In this document: positions 44,807 through 54,722 of the stretch, one piece after another
Layout of the letters: every line of letters starts with the position of its first letter
Numbering within the stretch: the first letter of the stretch is position 1
Origin: an uncultured Pelagibacteraceae bacterium
GTDB lineage: Bacteria > Pseudomonadota > Alphaproteobacteria > Pelagibacterales > Pelagibacteraceae
Length of the DNA: 64,000 bases
Direction: 5' to 3'
Assembly (NCBI GenBank): GCA_902583635.1
Contig: CACHWJ010000001.1
Coordinates: 1-64,000, forward strand
Program-made: the position numbers and the translations under genes
The notes under the pieces: model-generated
The model's database searches: none
What the model was told of the DNA's origin: nothing
Seen by the model: only the letters and a program-made list of their open reading frames with translations

Positions 44807-45954
44807 AAAAAATTGGAATTATAGGAGCAGGAATTTCAGGTTTATTCATTGCTAATTTATTTAAAGAAAATCGCAATTATCAAGTTACAATATTTGAAAA
44901 AAAGCACTCAATAGAGTTAGAAGAGGGGTATGGAATTCAAATTTCAACCAATAGTATCAAACTTTTAAATAAAATTGGATTTAATGAAATAGAAAAGGAG
45001 GAAAAGTTTAATCCTGAAAAAATTGATTTTTATGAGATTAAAAATCAAAAAAAAATATCTGATTTGAATATTTCTGAATATAATTCTGAAGATTGTAAAT
45101 ACACAACAATGAAAAGATCTATATTGGTTGAATTTTTAAAAAATAGATTGGATGAGCAAATTATAAAATATGAACATAACATTGAGAAAATCGAAAAAAA
45201 ATATGATCAAATAAATTTAACTTTTAACAATAAACAAAATTTTATTTGTGACTCTCTAATTATTTCTGACGGTATTTTTTCTAAAGGAAAATCCTTAATT
45301 TCTAATAATCAAATTCAACCAACTTATAATAATTGTATTGCAATTAGAGGTAATATCCCTCGGTCTAACCTAAATAATTTAAACGAAATGAACATTTCTT
45401 TATTTGTAGGTCCTGATTTTCATTATGTTATCTATCCAATTGATAACAGTGCTGGAGAATACAATTTTATTGGTGTTTTAAAGCATCAATTAACTGCAAA
45501 TGAGCTTAAAAACTATAGCCTTTTTGAAGAAAAAGCTTTTATCGAGGGAATTAAAAATAAATTACAAAATAAAATTTCTTCTTCAATTTTAAGTAACCTA
45601 AATAATATCAAGTGCTTCCCAGTTTTTGTTAGTAAAGATTTTCATAAATCAGTTGAAAATATTCATCTTGTTGGAGATGCCTTTTTTGCCTTTCCACCTT
45701 CTTTTGCACAAGGAGCCTCACAGTCCATTGAAGGCGCATCAGAATTATTTGAAAGTATCACAAATAACAAATCTAGTTATTATAGTAATAGAGTTTCAAG
45801 GGTAAAGATGATTAATAATAGATCAAAACTAAATCAATTTGCTTTTCATGTATCGAATCCGATTATAGTGTTCTTTAGAAATATAGGATTGAAAATATTA
45901 ACTAAGAACAAAAAATTTTTAGAAAATTATTTAGGAAAAATTTATAATAATTAA
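44803..45954 (+). CDS. FAD-dependent monooxygenase (UbiH/salicylate hydroxylase-like)
   Basis: IGIIGAGISGLFIANLF, GYGIQISTNSIKLLNKIG, HLVGDAFFAFPPSFAQGASQSIEGASEL. Confidence 0.85.
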   Translation: MKKIGIIGAGISGLFIANLFKENRNYQVTIFEKKHSIELEEGYGIQISTNSIKLLNKIGFNEIEKEEKFNPEKIDFYEIKNQKKISDLNISEYNSEDCKYTTMKRSILVEFLKNRLDEQIIKYEHNIEKIEKKYDQINLTFNNKQNFICDSLIISDGIFSKGKSLISNNQIQPTYNNCIAIRGNIPRSNLNNLNEMNISLFVGPDFHYVIYPIDNSAGEYNFIGVLKHQLTANELKNYSLFEEKAFIEGIKNKLQNKISSSILSNLNNIKCFPVFVSKDFHKSVENIHLVGDAFFAFPPSFAQGASQSIEGASELFESITNNKSSYYSNRVSRVKMINNRSKLNQFAFHVSNPIIVFFRNIGLKILTKNKKFLENYLGKIYNN

Positions 45955-47021
45955 TTTTTTGAGATTAATCTTTGTCTTAAGTAGTCTATTGGATATATTC
46001 TACCGTTGATATCACAATGCCAATATGTCCATCCATTGCAACTTTCAGCACCTAAAATATTAGCTGCAACTTTATGAATAGAGCCTTCAGATTGGTTATG
46101 CTTTATACTTCCATCAGCTAAAATTTTTGCAGTAATTTTTTTCTTATTATCAAAAATGTTAGTACCTGGCTTAATTATCCCAAGCTCCACTAATGATCCA
46201 AATGGTATTCTAGGTTTTGATCTATTATTTTTAAGAGTGTCAAGTAAATCATCTTTAATAGGGTTTGCATTTTTAATTCTTTTTTCTGCAGCTTTGAAAT
46301 AATTTTTTTCTTTTTCTATACCAAAATAATTTCTACCAAGTTTTTTCGCGACAGTTGCTGTTGTTCCTGAACCTAAAAAAGGATCTAAAATCATGTCATT
46401 TTTATTTGTAGATGCTAATAAAACTCTATGAAGCAAAGCCTCTGGTTTTTGAGTTGAATGCACTTTTTTGCCATTTTTCTTCAATCTTTCCGCACCGCTG
46501 CAAATTGGAAGATCCCAGTTTGATCTCATTTGTAAATCATCATTCAAACATTTTAGTGATTGATAATTAAATGTATATTTTGATTTTTCACTTTTAGATG
46601 CCCAAATCAAAGTTTCATGTGCATTTGTAAATCGTGTTCCTCTAAAATTAGGCATTGGATTATTTTTATTCCAAATAACATCGTTTAAAATCCAAAATCC
46701 TAAATTTTGAATTGCAGTTCCTACTCTAAAAATATTGTGATAACTACCAATAACCCAAATTGCTCCATCTTTTTTTAAAATTCTTTTACATTCTGATAAC
46801 CACTTATATGTAAACTCATCGTATTTTTTAAAATTTTCGAACTGATCCCATTTATCATTTACAGCATCTACTTTAGATCTGTCAGGTCTGACTAATTCGC
46901 TTTTTAATTGAAGATTGTATGGAGGATCTGCAAAAATTAAATCAAAAGTTTCACGTGGAATTTTTTTTAATTCTTCGAGACTATCTCCGTTAATAATTTT
47001 ATTTTTGAAATCAGTTTTCAT
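45951..47021 (-). CDS. ccrM: CcrM-like adenine DNA methyltransferase (GANTC) with C-terminal RAMA domain
   Basis: FADPPYNLQL, TQKPEALLHRVLLAST, DPFLGSGTTATVAKKLGRNYFGIE; C-terminal GSIHKVAANILGAESCNGWTYWH; ATG at 47021 preferred. Confidence 0.93.
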   Translation of the reverse strand: MKTDFKNKIINGDSLEELKKIPRETFDLIFADPPYNLQLKSELVRPDRSKVDAVNDKWDQFENFKKYDEFTYKWLSECKRILKKDGAIWVIGSYHNIFRVGTAIQNLGFWILNDVIWNKNNPMPNFRGTRFTNAHETLIWASKSEKSKYTFNYQSLKCLNDDLQMRSNWDLPICSGAERLKKNGKKVHSTQKPEALLHRVLLASTNKNDMILDPFLGSGTTATVAKKLGRNYFGIEKEKNYFKAAEKRIKNANPIKDDLLDTLKNNRSKPRIPFGSLVELGIIKPGTNIFDNKKKITAKILADGSIKHNQSEGSIHKVAANILGAESCNGWTYWHCDINGRIYPIDYLRQRLISKN

Positions 47022-47034
47022 TTTTAAAAAAATA

Positions 47035-47063
47035 ATTAGACTCCAAATGGATTTTACGGTCAA
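47035..47063 (-). promoter_or_regulatory. Candidate sigma70 promoter of ccrM with GANTC overlapping the -10
   Basis: Minus strand TTGACC-N17-TCTAAT; GAGTC (GACTC on +) at 47039..47043 overlaps the -10; second GANTC at 47083..47087. Confidence 0.6.
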
Positions 47064-47114
47064 CCTGAGATTGAAATATTTAGACTCGATTTGTGTGGTT
47101 AAACTTTGAGATAA

Positions 47115-47687
47115 CTAGATATTGTGTTTATTAAGTTTTGACATTGGTGAGAATGTTTTTCTATGATGTTTGTTAAAACCAAGCTTTTTTATTGCCTTTA
47201 AATGCTGCTTAGTCCCATAACCAAAATTTTGATCCCAATTATATCCTTTGTTCTTTTTCGCTAAAGTTTTTATAAATTTATCTCTAGTTACTTTAGCAAT
47301 AATTGATGCTGCTGAAATAGAGGGTATTTTTCGGTCACCTTTTACTATTGCCCTTAAGTTGTGAGTTTTTAAAACAGGTATTTTATTTCCATCAATTAAA
47401 ACTTGTGAGGGTTTTTTTTTGAGTTTTTTTATTGCTCTTTTCATTGCAAGCAAACTCGCCTGAAGAATATTTATTTTATCTATTTCTTTAACAGATGCTT
47501 TACCAGTAGCCCAAATAGAATTTTTTTTAATGTATTTAAATAAAATTTCTCTTTTTTCTTTATTTAGTTTTTTAGAGTCTTTAAGTATTTTAGAATTAAC
47601 TGATTTATTCAAAATAACAGCTGCAGCATAAACTGGTCCAATTAAACTTCCTCTACCAACTTCGTCTACACCTGCGATTATTTTCAT
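47115..47687 (-). CDS. rnhB: Ribonuclease HII
   Basis: IIAGVDEVGRGSLIGPVYAAAVIL, DSKKLNKEKRE, ASIIAKVTRD, YGTKQHLKAIKKLG; ATG at 47687 overlaps UDG stop. Confidence 0.95.
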   Translation of the reverse strand: MKIIAGVDEVGRGSLIGPVYAAAVILNKSVNSKILKDSKKLNKEKREILFKYIKKNSIWATGKASVKEIDKINILQASLLAMKRAIKKLKKKPSQVLIDGNKIPVLKTHNLRAIVKGDRKIPSISAASIIAKVTRDKFIKTLAKKNKGYNWDQNFGYGTKQHLKAIKKLGFNKHHRKTFSPMSKLNKHNI

Positions 47688-48409
47688 TAAACTTTTAAAT
47701 TTAACTCTTTTATCCTCTGTCTTATTTTTTTTAGATCTTCCCATGAGTATTTCTTATTCTCTGAAAACCTTATTAAATATGAGGGATTAAAAGTTATCAT
47801 TAAAGGATAGGTTCGACCATTTAGTATGACCTCCTTCCATTTTCCTCTTTCACTTGAAATTTTACCATTAATTCCTGTAACAGCCTCCATAGCAGTACTG
47901 CCCATTAAAATAACAATTTTTGGCTCTATTATTGATATATGCTCTTTTAAAAACACAGAATATCTTTTGATTTCTACTGATGTTGGCTTTCTGTCTCCTG
48001 GGGGTCTGAAATTTATTGAATAACAACAATAAATATTTTTTCGTTTTATCTCGATAGCCAGCAGCATTTTATCCAGAAGCTCTCCAACCTCTCCAATAAA
48101 AGTATTTGCATTACTGTCTTCTTCTAAACCTGGGGCTTCACCAATTAACATTATAGGACTGTTTATGTTTCCATCTCCTAGAATTAAATTTCTTGAATTT
48201 TCTTTCAATTTACAATTTTCAATTGAATTAATTTGTTTTTTTAGTTTTAGTAGTAACTCACTTTTATTTTTAGACTGATTATCATCAAGAATTGCATCAT
48301 TGTTAATAAATCTATTTATAGGTTTATCATTAAAAACAAAGTTTGGTTCAATTGTATTTATCAATTCTTCCCTTAATTTGTCATTTTGATTTATTTCTTT
48401 TTTAGTCAT
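47687..48409 (-). CDS. Uracil-DNA glycosylase family protein (type 4/5-like)
   Basis: MLIGEAPGLEEDSNANTFIGEVGELLDKML, RPPGDRKPT, FNPSYLIR. Confidence 0.9.
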   Translation of the reverse strand: MTKKEINQNDKLREELINTIEPNFVFNDKPINRFINNDAILDDNQSKNKSELLLKLKKQINSIENCKLKENSRNLILGDGNINSPIMLIGEAPGLEEDSNANTFIGEVGELLDKMLLAIEIKRKNIYCCYSINFRPPGDRKPTSVEIKRYSVFLKEHISIIEPKIVILMGSTAMEAVTGINGKISSERGKWKEVILNGRTYPLMITFNPSYLIRFSENKKYSWEDLKKIRQRIKELNLKV

Positions 48410-48420
48410 ACAATGTCTAA

Positions 48421-50106
48421 ATGTTAAAAAAATTAATAAAACTAGTATTTATTCTTGGATTATTCTATCAGACACCCATATATTCTAAAAGTACTACTTT
48501 CAATGACTTTAATTCTAGGGATTTATCAAATTATTTTTCAGGAATTATCGCATATGAAAATCAAAATAATTCTGAAGCATTAAAATTTTTCAATCTTTCA
48601 AAAGTTTTACTTAACAAACATGACTTGTATTTAAGAAGGTTTGTAAATTCATTAGTTTTAGACAATAAGATTCCACAAGCAATTAATGTGATCAAAAATA
48701 ATGTTAATAAAGACAATGCAGATTTTTACGACGCCTATTTAATTTTAATTATTGATAGCCTAAAAAAAAATAATTTTGACGAGGCAGACGAATATTTAAC
48801 TCAAAGTTTAAAATTTCAAGATCAAAATAGAATAAACATGGTTATTTTTGAGGCTTTAAAACAATATATCTACACTTTTAAAAATAAAAAAATTTTAAAT
48901 AATAAAAAAAATTTTGGGAATTTGTCTTTAATAGCGGAAACTTTTCAAAGATGTTATTTAAACGATGAAAAGACTGGAGCTTATTTTCTTAATTTAATTA
49001 ATAATCAACAAGGAGATTATTCTAGATATATCTTTTTTTACCTTAATTATTTAATTGATAAAAATAAAATAAATGCAGCAGAAAACGTGGTTAGTCAATT
49101 TGATTATATGAACTCAACCATTTTGCTATCCCAAAGTAAAAGTTGGGTAGAGAATAAAAAATTTAAGGAATTTAATAAAATTTTTTCATGTCAAAATCAC
49201 AAAGATGTTGTTTCCGAATTTTTATTTTTGGTGTCCAATCTTTATTCATCCCAAGATAATTTTGAGAAATCTAATTTTTATTTAAATTTATCAAATTATT
49301 TAAATCCAAAGTTTGAGTTTAATTTATCTTTGGTTGCAGAAAACTATTATTTAAATGATGAATTTAATAAAGTTAAAAAAATCATTACAAAATTTAATAA
49401 AAAAGACGAGTTTTATTATTGGTTTAGATTAAAAAAAGAAGCTCAAATAATTGTTGAGGAACAAGATTATGACAATGCAATAAAGTTTATTACTGCAAAG
49501 TTTAATCAAATAGATAATCCAAACTTAAAAATGAAATTTGATATTGCAAATTTTTATAAAAATTCAAAAAATTATGAAAAAGCAATTGAATATTACTCTC
49601 AAATTATTGAAACATTAGATGATCAAGCTGAACTTAGAGCAGATTTATTTTACCGAAGAGGGGGAAGCTATGAAAGGTTAGGAGATTATAAAAAAGCAGA
49701 TCAAGATTTACTTAATTCTCTAAAAATAAATCCTGATGATGCTTATGTTCTTAATTATTTGGCATATTCGTGGCTAGAACGTGATTATAAAATTGATGAA
49801 TCAATGGAAATGTTGAAAAGGGCATACGAGTCAAAAAGTAATGATCCTTATATCATCGACTCAATTGGATGGGCTTATTATCTTATAGACGATTACATTG
49901 AGGCTGAAAAATATCTTAAAAGGGCGGTGGAGTTGATGCCTGAGGATCCAATAGTGAACGACCATTACGGTGATATATTGTGGAAATTAAATCGCAAAAT
50001 ACAAGCAAGATATTTTTGGAATAATGTTTTAAAGTTTGATGATACTGAAGACAGTATGAGGAATAAAATAAATATTAAAGTAATTGAAGGCCTTAAAAAT
50101 TCCTAA
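48421..50106 (+). CDS. TPR-repeat protein with signal peptide
   Basis: Signal peptide; C-terminal TPRs (LNYLAYSWLERDYKIDESMEMLKRAYES..., DSIGWAYYLIDDYIEAEKYLKRAVELMPEDPIVNDHYGDILW). Confidence 0.85.
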   Translation: MLKKLIKLVFILGLFYQTPIYSKSTTFNDFNSRDLSNYFSGIIAYENQNNSEALKFFNLSKVLLNKHDLYLRRFVNSLVLDNKIPQAINVIKNNVNKDNADFYDAYLILIIDSLKKNNFDEADEYLTQSLKFQDQNRINMVIFEALKQYIYTFKNKKILNNKKNFGNLSLIAETFQRCYLNDEKTGAYFLNLINNQQGDYSRYIFFYLNYLIDKNKINAAENVVSQFDYMNSTILLSQSKSWVENKKFKEFNKIFSCQNHKDVVSEFLFLVSNLYSSQDNFEKSNFYLNLSNYLNPKFEFNLSLVAENYYLNDEFNKVKKIITKFNKKDEFYYWFRLKKEAQIIVEEQDYDNAIKFITAKFNQIDNPNLKMKFDIANFYKNSKNYEKAIEYYSQIIETLDDQAELRADLFYRRGGSYERLGDYKKADQDLLNSLKINPDDAYVLNYLAYSWLERDYKIDESMEMLKRAYESKSNDPYIIDSIGWAYYLIDDYIEAEKYLKRAVELMPEDPIVNDHYGDILWKLNRKIQARYFWNNVLKFDDTEDSMRNKINIKVIEGLKNS

Positions 50107-50952
50107 ATGAGGAATAATTATCTTAAATCTTATGCTAAAATTAATTTAGCATTAAATGTAACAGGAAAAAAAAACTCAATGCATAAAATTGAGAGCATTA
50201 TTTCATTTATTGACTTACACGATTTGATCTCTATTCAAAATATAAAGTCCAATAATCACAAAATTTCTTTTTATGGAAAATTTTCAAAGAATATAAAAAA
50301 AGAAAACACAGTTCAAAAGTTACTAGAATTACTCGATAGATCTAATTTATTAAAAAATAAAAAATTTAAAATAAGTATTAAAAAAAATATCCCACAAGAG
50401 GCTGGACTTGGTGGTGGGTCCATGAACGCAGCATCTATATTAAATTTTTTTATAAAAAAAAAAATTATAAAACTCACAAAAATAAATATAGAAAAACTTT
50501 GTAATTCAATTGGATCTGATGTGATATTAGGAATAAATTTTTCTAGTTCTATCTTGAAATCAAATAACCAAATTAAAAAATTCACAAAGTGTCCTAAATA
50601 TAACATTTTGTTGGTTAAACCTAACTTTGGATGTTCTACAAAAAAAATATACTCTAGAGTTAAAAAATTCACTAAGCCAAACCTCAATTTTCCAAAAAAA
50701 CAAATGTTCAGTTCAAATTATTTAATTCAACAAGTTAATGCTCTTGAGAAAATAGCTTTTTTAAAATACCCGCGACTAAAAAACTTAAAGATATTTTTGA
50801 AAAACCTTAATAGCCCCTTATTTGTTAGGATGACTGGTTCAGGATCAGCTATTTGTGCTTATTATCAATACTCAAAAAATTGTAAGTTGGCAAAGATACA
50901 GTTTAAAAGAAAATTTAAAAATTATTGGTGCAATGTATCAAAAACTATATAA
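50107..50952 (+). CDS. ispE: 4-(cytidine 5'-diphospho)-2-C-methyl-D-erythritol kinase
   Basis: SYAKINLALNVTGK, IPQEAGLGGGSMNAASIL, SDVILG, MTGSGSAICAYY. Confidence 0.93.
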   Translation: MRNNYLKSYAKINLALNVTGKKNSMHKIESIISFIDLHDLISIQNIKSNNHKISFYGKFSKNIKKENTVQKLLELLDRSNLLKNKKFKISIKKNIPQEAGLGGGSMNAASILNFFIKKKIIKLTKINIEKLCNSIGSDVILGINFSSSILKSNNQIKKFTKCPKYNILLVKPNFGCSTKKIYSRVKKFTKPNLNFPKKQMFSSNYLIQQVNALEKIAFLKYPRLKNLKIFLKNLNSPLFVRMTGSGSAICAYYQYSKNCKLAKIQFKRKFKNYWCNVSKTI

Positions 50953-50985
50953 ATTTTGATTTTTTGTGCTATATGAAAATAATAT

Positions 50986-51059
50986 TGGGGCGTAGCCAAG
51001 CGGTAAGGCACTGGTTTTTGGTACCGGCATCCTAGGTTCGAATCCTAGCGCCCCAGCCA
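50986..51059 (+). tRNA. tRNA-Gln (anticodon TTG), CCA encoded
   Basis: Acceptor TGGGGCG/CGCCCCA, anticodon stem-loop CTGGT-TTTTGGT-ACCGG, T-arm CTAGGTTCGAATCCTAG, 3' GCCA. Confidence 0.96.
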
Positions 51060-51062
51060 TAT

Positions 51063-52337
51063 ATGGATAAATTATTAGATAAAATATTTTTCAGATCAAG
51101 AAATCTTGATTACATAAGTCAAAACATAAAAAAAATTACCCTAGAAACTTCAGCCTACAAAGTATTTGAGGCAATAAATAATTTTAACGAAACTAGCGAA
51201 GTTAGATATGTTGGTGGATGTATTCGGAAGATTATAAAAAAAGAAGAAGTAGATGATATTGACTTAGCTACAAACTTAATACCCACAGAAGTTTGTAATG
51301 CACTCAAAAAAAATAATATTAACTTTTATGAAACAGGAATAGTCCATGGAACAATTACTGCAATTATAGGTGATCAAAAATACGAAATCACCACTCTTAG
51401 AAAAGATGTTTCTACAGATGGAAGGCATGCTAAAGTTGAATTTTCATTAGACTGGAAGGATGACTCGAATCGTAGAGATTTTACTATTAATGCAATTTAT
51501 TCTGATAAAGATGGAAATTTGTTTGATCCACATAATGGTAAAAAAGACATAGAAAGTGGAACTGTAAAATTTATAGGAAATCCAGAGGAAAGAATTCAAG
51601 AGGATTACCTAAGGATCTTAAGATACCTACGCTTCTTTTTAAATTATTCTAATAACGAACATGAGCTAGAAATTTTTAAAACTATTAAAAAAAATATTGG
51701 AGGAATTTCAAAACTTTCTTCTGAAAGACTAGTAGAGGAATTTAAAAAATTAACAAAATCAGATGGGTTTATAAAATTATTTAAAGATAAAGAAAGTCTT
51801 GAGTTAATGGAGATAATTTTCCCTCAATTAAAAAATCTTCAAAGTTTTAAAAAGTTAAATACATACGCACAGAAAAATTTATCTAAAATTGATTTTATTT
51901 TATTGATTTCATTATTAATTATTGATGGAACTGATAACGCAGATTATTTTTTATATAAATTTAAAATTTCTAACAAAGATCAAAAAAGAATAAAATTTAT
52001 TGATAACTTTTATAAGCAAAAAGTAAATATCAATTATTTTAATGAAAAAAATTTGAACAAAATTTTTTATTTTAATGGTAGGCAAGCTGTAACTGATATT
52101 ATTAGTTTTAAGTTATTTATTTCAAAAAAATTAGAAAAAAAACTTGTTAAATTACTTGATTTTTATGATAACAAAACTTTGCCAACCTTGCCCGTTGAAG
52201 CAAATATTCTTATGTCAAAGTACAATATCCCTGAAGGCAAAGTTTTAGGAAACAAATTGAAGATGATAGAAGAAATTTGGGTTCAAAACGGTTTTCAAAT
52301 CTCAGATAAACAAGTTCAAAAAATTGCTAAAGGTTAA
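51063..52337 (+). CDS. cca: CCA tRNA nucleotidyltransferase / poly(A) polymerase family
   Basis: VRYVGGCIRKI, DIDLATNLIPTEV, RRDFTINAIY, EDYLRILRYLRF. Confidence 0.93.
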   Translation: MDKLLDKIFFRSRNLDYISQNIKKITLETSAYKVFEAINNFNETSEVRYVGGCIRKIIKKEEVDDIDLATNLIPTEVCNALKKNNINFYETGIVHGTITAIIGDQKYEITTLRKDVSTDGRHAKVEFSLDWKDDSNRRDFTINAIYSDKDGNLFDPHNGKKDIESGTVKFIGNPEERIQEDYLRILRYLRFFLNYSNNEHELEIFKTIKKNIGGISKLSSERLVEEFKKLTKSDGFIKLFKDKESLELMEIIFPQLKNLQSFKKLNTYAQKNLSKIDFILLISLLIIDGTDNADYFLYKFKISNKDQKRIKFIDNFYKQKVNINYFNEKNLNKIFYFNGRQAVTDIISFKLFISKKLEKKLVKLLDFYDNKTLPTLPVEANILMSKYNIPEGKVLGNKLKMIEEIWVQNGFQISDKQVQKIAKG

Positions 52338-52810
52338 ATATATTTTACGTCTTTAATCTCAAAATTTTTCACTCCCGATGGAGTAGTAATTTCAACTAAA
52401 TCGTTTTTATTTTTACCGATTAAACCCTTGCCGATAGGAGATTGAAAAAAAATTAATTTTTGTTTTAAATCAGCCTCATCTTTACCAACAATTTTATAAT
52501 TTATTTTTTCTCCAGTATCTAAATCTTCAAGAAAAACAGTAGAACCAAAAATTACTTTGCCTTCATTATTTAATTTAGTTACATCAATTACATTTGCTCG
52601 CGCAATTATGTCATTAATTTCTGTTATTCGTCCTTCACTATGTGATTGCTCCTCTTTTGCAGCGTGATATTCAGCATTTTCTTTTAAATCTCCGTGAGAT
52701 CTAGCTTCAGCAATTGCAGCAACTATTTGAGGTCTTTTTTTTTCCTTTAAATAAATTAATTCCTCTTTTAATTTTTTTAAACCATTTAGTGTAATTGGTT
52801 CTTTATCCAT
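52334..52810 (-). CDS. greA: Transcription elongation factor GreA
   Basis: ITLNGLKKLKEELIYLKEKKRPQIVAAIAEARSHGDLKENAEYHAAKEEQ. Confidence 0.97.
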   Translation of the reverse strand: MDKEPITLNGLKKLKEELIYLKEKKRPQIVAAIAEARSHGDLKENAEYHAAKEEQSHSEGRITEINDIIARANVIDVTKLNNEGKVIFGSTVFLEDLDTGEKINYKIVGKDEADLKQKLIFFQSPIGKGLIGKNKNDLVEITTPSGVKNFEIKDVKYI

Positions 52811-52813
52811 TTT

Positions 52814-53641
52814 TTATTTCCATTTTGCAATTGGAGGTAAGGACATCAATATCCCCTCAACATTGCCGCTTGTTTGAAGTCCAAATTTTGTTCCTCTATC
52901 ATAGAGTAAGTTAAATTCTGCATAACGACCTCTTTTAATATACTGTTTCTCCTTTTCTTTTAAATTCCATTTTTTCGAAATTTTTTTTCTTACAATATTG
53001 TTAAATAACATTTGAAATGTTACACCCACATCTCTTACAAATTTAAAATCTTTTTCAAAGTTATCTTTTTTATAATCAAAAAAAATACCACCTATTCCTC
53101 TTGCCTCACCTCTATGTGGTAAATAAAAATATTCATCGCACCATTTTTTGTATTTGGCATAATATTTTTTATCATGTTGGTCACACATAAGTTTTAGTTT
53201 TTTATGAAAATTATTTTTTTCATTTATATCTTTGATAGCTGGTGTTACATCCATACCACCTCCAAACCAATTCTTTTTTGTACAAATGAACCTAGTATTA
53301 AAATGCATTGCGGGAATATGAGGATTTTGCATATGCATTACAATTGATATCCCTGATGCCCAAAAACTTGGATCTTTTTCAGCACCTAGAATATTTTTTT
53401 GAAATTTTTTGGGAAATCTTCCATATACTTTTGAGTAATTTACACCCACTTTTTCAAATATTTTTCCATTTCTAAGAATTCTGTATTCTCCACCTCCCTC
53501 ATCTTTTTTAGTATTTCTTTTCCAAGAAGTAGATTTAAATTTGAATTTGTTTCTTTCAAGCTTGACGATGTCATCACAAATGGCATTTTGTAATAGTTTA
53601 AACCAATTACTTGTTAGATCTTTTTTAATATCTATGTCCAT
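52814..53641 (-). CDS. hemF: Oxygen-dependent coproporphyrinogen III oxidase
   Basis: PHIPAMHFNTRF, WFGGGMDVTP, HRGEARGIGGIFFD, RYAEFNLLYDRGTKFGLQTSGNVEGILMSLPP. Confidence 0.97.
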   Translation of the reverse strand: MDIDIKKDLTSNWFKLLQNAICDDIVKLERNKFKFKSTSWKRNTKKDEGGGEYRILRNGKIFEKVGVNYSKVYGRFPKKFQKNILGAEKDPSFWASGISIVMHMQNPHIPAMHFNTRFICTKKNWFGGGMDVTPAIKDINEKNNFHKKLKLMCDQHDKKYYAKYKKWCDEYFYLPHRGEARGIGGIFFDYKKDNFEKDFKFVRDVGVTFQMLFNNIVRKKISKKWNLKEKEKQYIKRGRYAEFNLLYDRGTKFGLQTSGNVEGILMSLPPIAKWK

Positions 53642-54115
53642 TTAAATTAATTTAATTTGTCTTAAACTTTCTGCCAACACTATAGCAACAGATGAAGCAA
53701 TATTTAGTGATCTTACTTTATCATTCATCGGGATCTTTAATCTATCTTTGATTAGTTTGTGTACCTTTTCAGGAACACCTGCACTTTCTCGACCAAATAA
53801 AATTGTATCATCCGATTTAAACTTAAATTTAGTATAAGATATGGATCCCTTAGTTGTCATTAAAACAATTCTCTGATTCTGTTTTTTTTCAAAAAATTTC
53901 TCAGAGCTTTGATAAAATTCGATCTTTTCAAGATCCATGTAGTCCATGATAACTCTCTTAAACCTTTTGTCTGACAGCAGAAAACCACATGGCTCAATAA
54001 TTTCTAGTTTTGCACCTAAACAGGTACAAGTTCTAATAATTGCTGCAGTATTTTGTGGAATATCCGGCTCATATAATGCAATTTTTGGCCCCGAAATGGT
54101 TGAATTCTGTGTCAT
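53642..54115 (-). CDS. trmL: tRNA (cytidine(34)-2'-O)-methyltransferase
   Basis: ALYEPDIPQNTAAIIRTCTCLGA, LFGRESAGVPEKVH, RSLNIASSVAIVLAE. Confidence 0.93.
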   Translation of the reverse strand: MTQNSTISGPKIALYEPDIPQNTAAIIRTCTCLGAKLEIIEPCGFLLSDKRFKRVIMDYMDLEKIEFYQSSEKFFEKKQNQRIVLMTTKGSISYTKFKFKSDDTILFGRESAGVPEKVHKLIKDRLKIPMNDKVRSLNIASSVAIVLAESLRQIKLI

Positions 54116-54206
54116 TCTATCAGTAGTAAAATTAATATTTTATATTATATGAATTCGTATATTAAGTAATTTAAACCAAAACAGGCAATATAAACAGTTA
54201 CTAATT

Positions 54207-54716
54207 GTGTCAGACAAAAAACCAGAAAGAAGAGATTTCTTATTCACAGCCACTTATGCTGTTGGAGCAGTTGGAGCTGCTGCTGTTGTTTGGCCTTTAG
54301 TAGATCAAATGAATCCCGATGCATCTGTAAAGGCGTTAGCTAGCACTGAGGTTGATGTTAGTTCTTTGAAACCAGGTAATACAATTACTGTTTTATGGAG
54401 AGGAAAACCAGTTTTTATAAGAAGACGAACTCAAGAGGAAATAGATGTAGCGAGATCTGTAAAAATGGAAGATTTAATTCACCCTGAAAAAGATGAAGAT
54501 AGAGCAAAAAATCCTGAATGGTTAGTGATGTTAGGTGTATGTACTCACCTTGGATGTGTTCCTTTAAATGATAAAGGAGATTATGATGGATGGTTTTGTC
54601 CTTGTCATGGTTCACATTATGATACCTCAGGAAGAATTAGAAAAGGCCCAGCGCCATGGAACATGGAAGTTCCAAAGTATGAATTTGTAAATGCTAACAC
54701 AATTAAAATTGGATAA
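54207..54716 (+). CDS. petA: Ubiquinol-cytochrome c reductase Rieske iron-sulfur subunit
   Basis: [43 protein letters not shown]. Confidence 0.98.
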   Translation: MSDKKPERRDFLFTATYAVGAVGAAAVVWPLVDQMNPDASVKALASTEVDVSSLKPGNTITVLWRGKPVFIRRRTQEEIDVARSVKMEDLIHPEKDEDRAKNPEWLVMLGVCTHLGCVPLNDKGDYDGWFCPCHGSHYDTSGRIRKGPAPWNMEVPKYEFVNANTIKIG

Positions 54717-54722
54717 AAACAT

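Noticed and set aside
45951-47021. Possible restriction-modification system around the DNA methyltransferase
   Set aside because: No restriction endonuclease nearby; sequence and RAMA tail match the solitary cell-cycle methyltransferase CcrM
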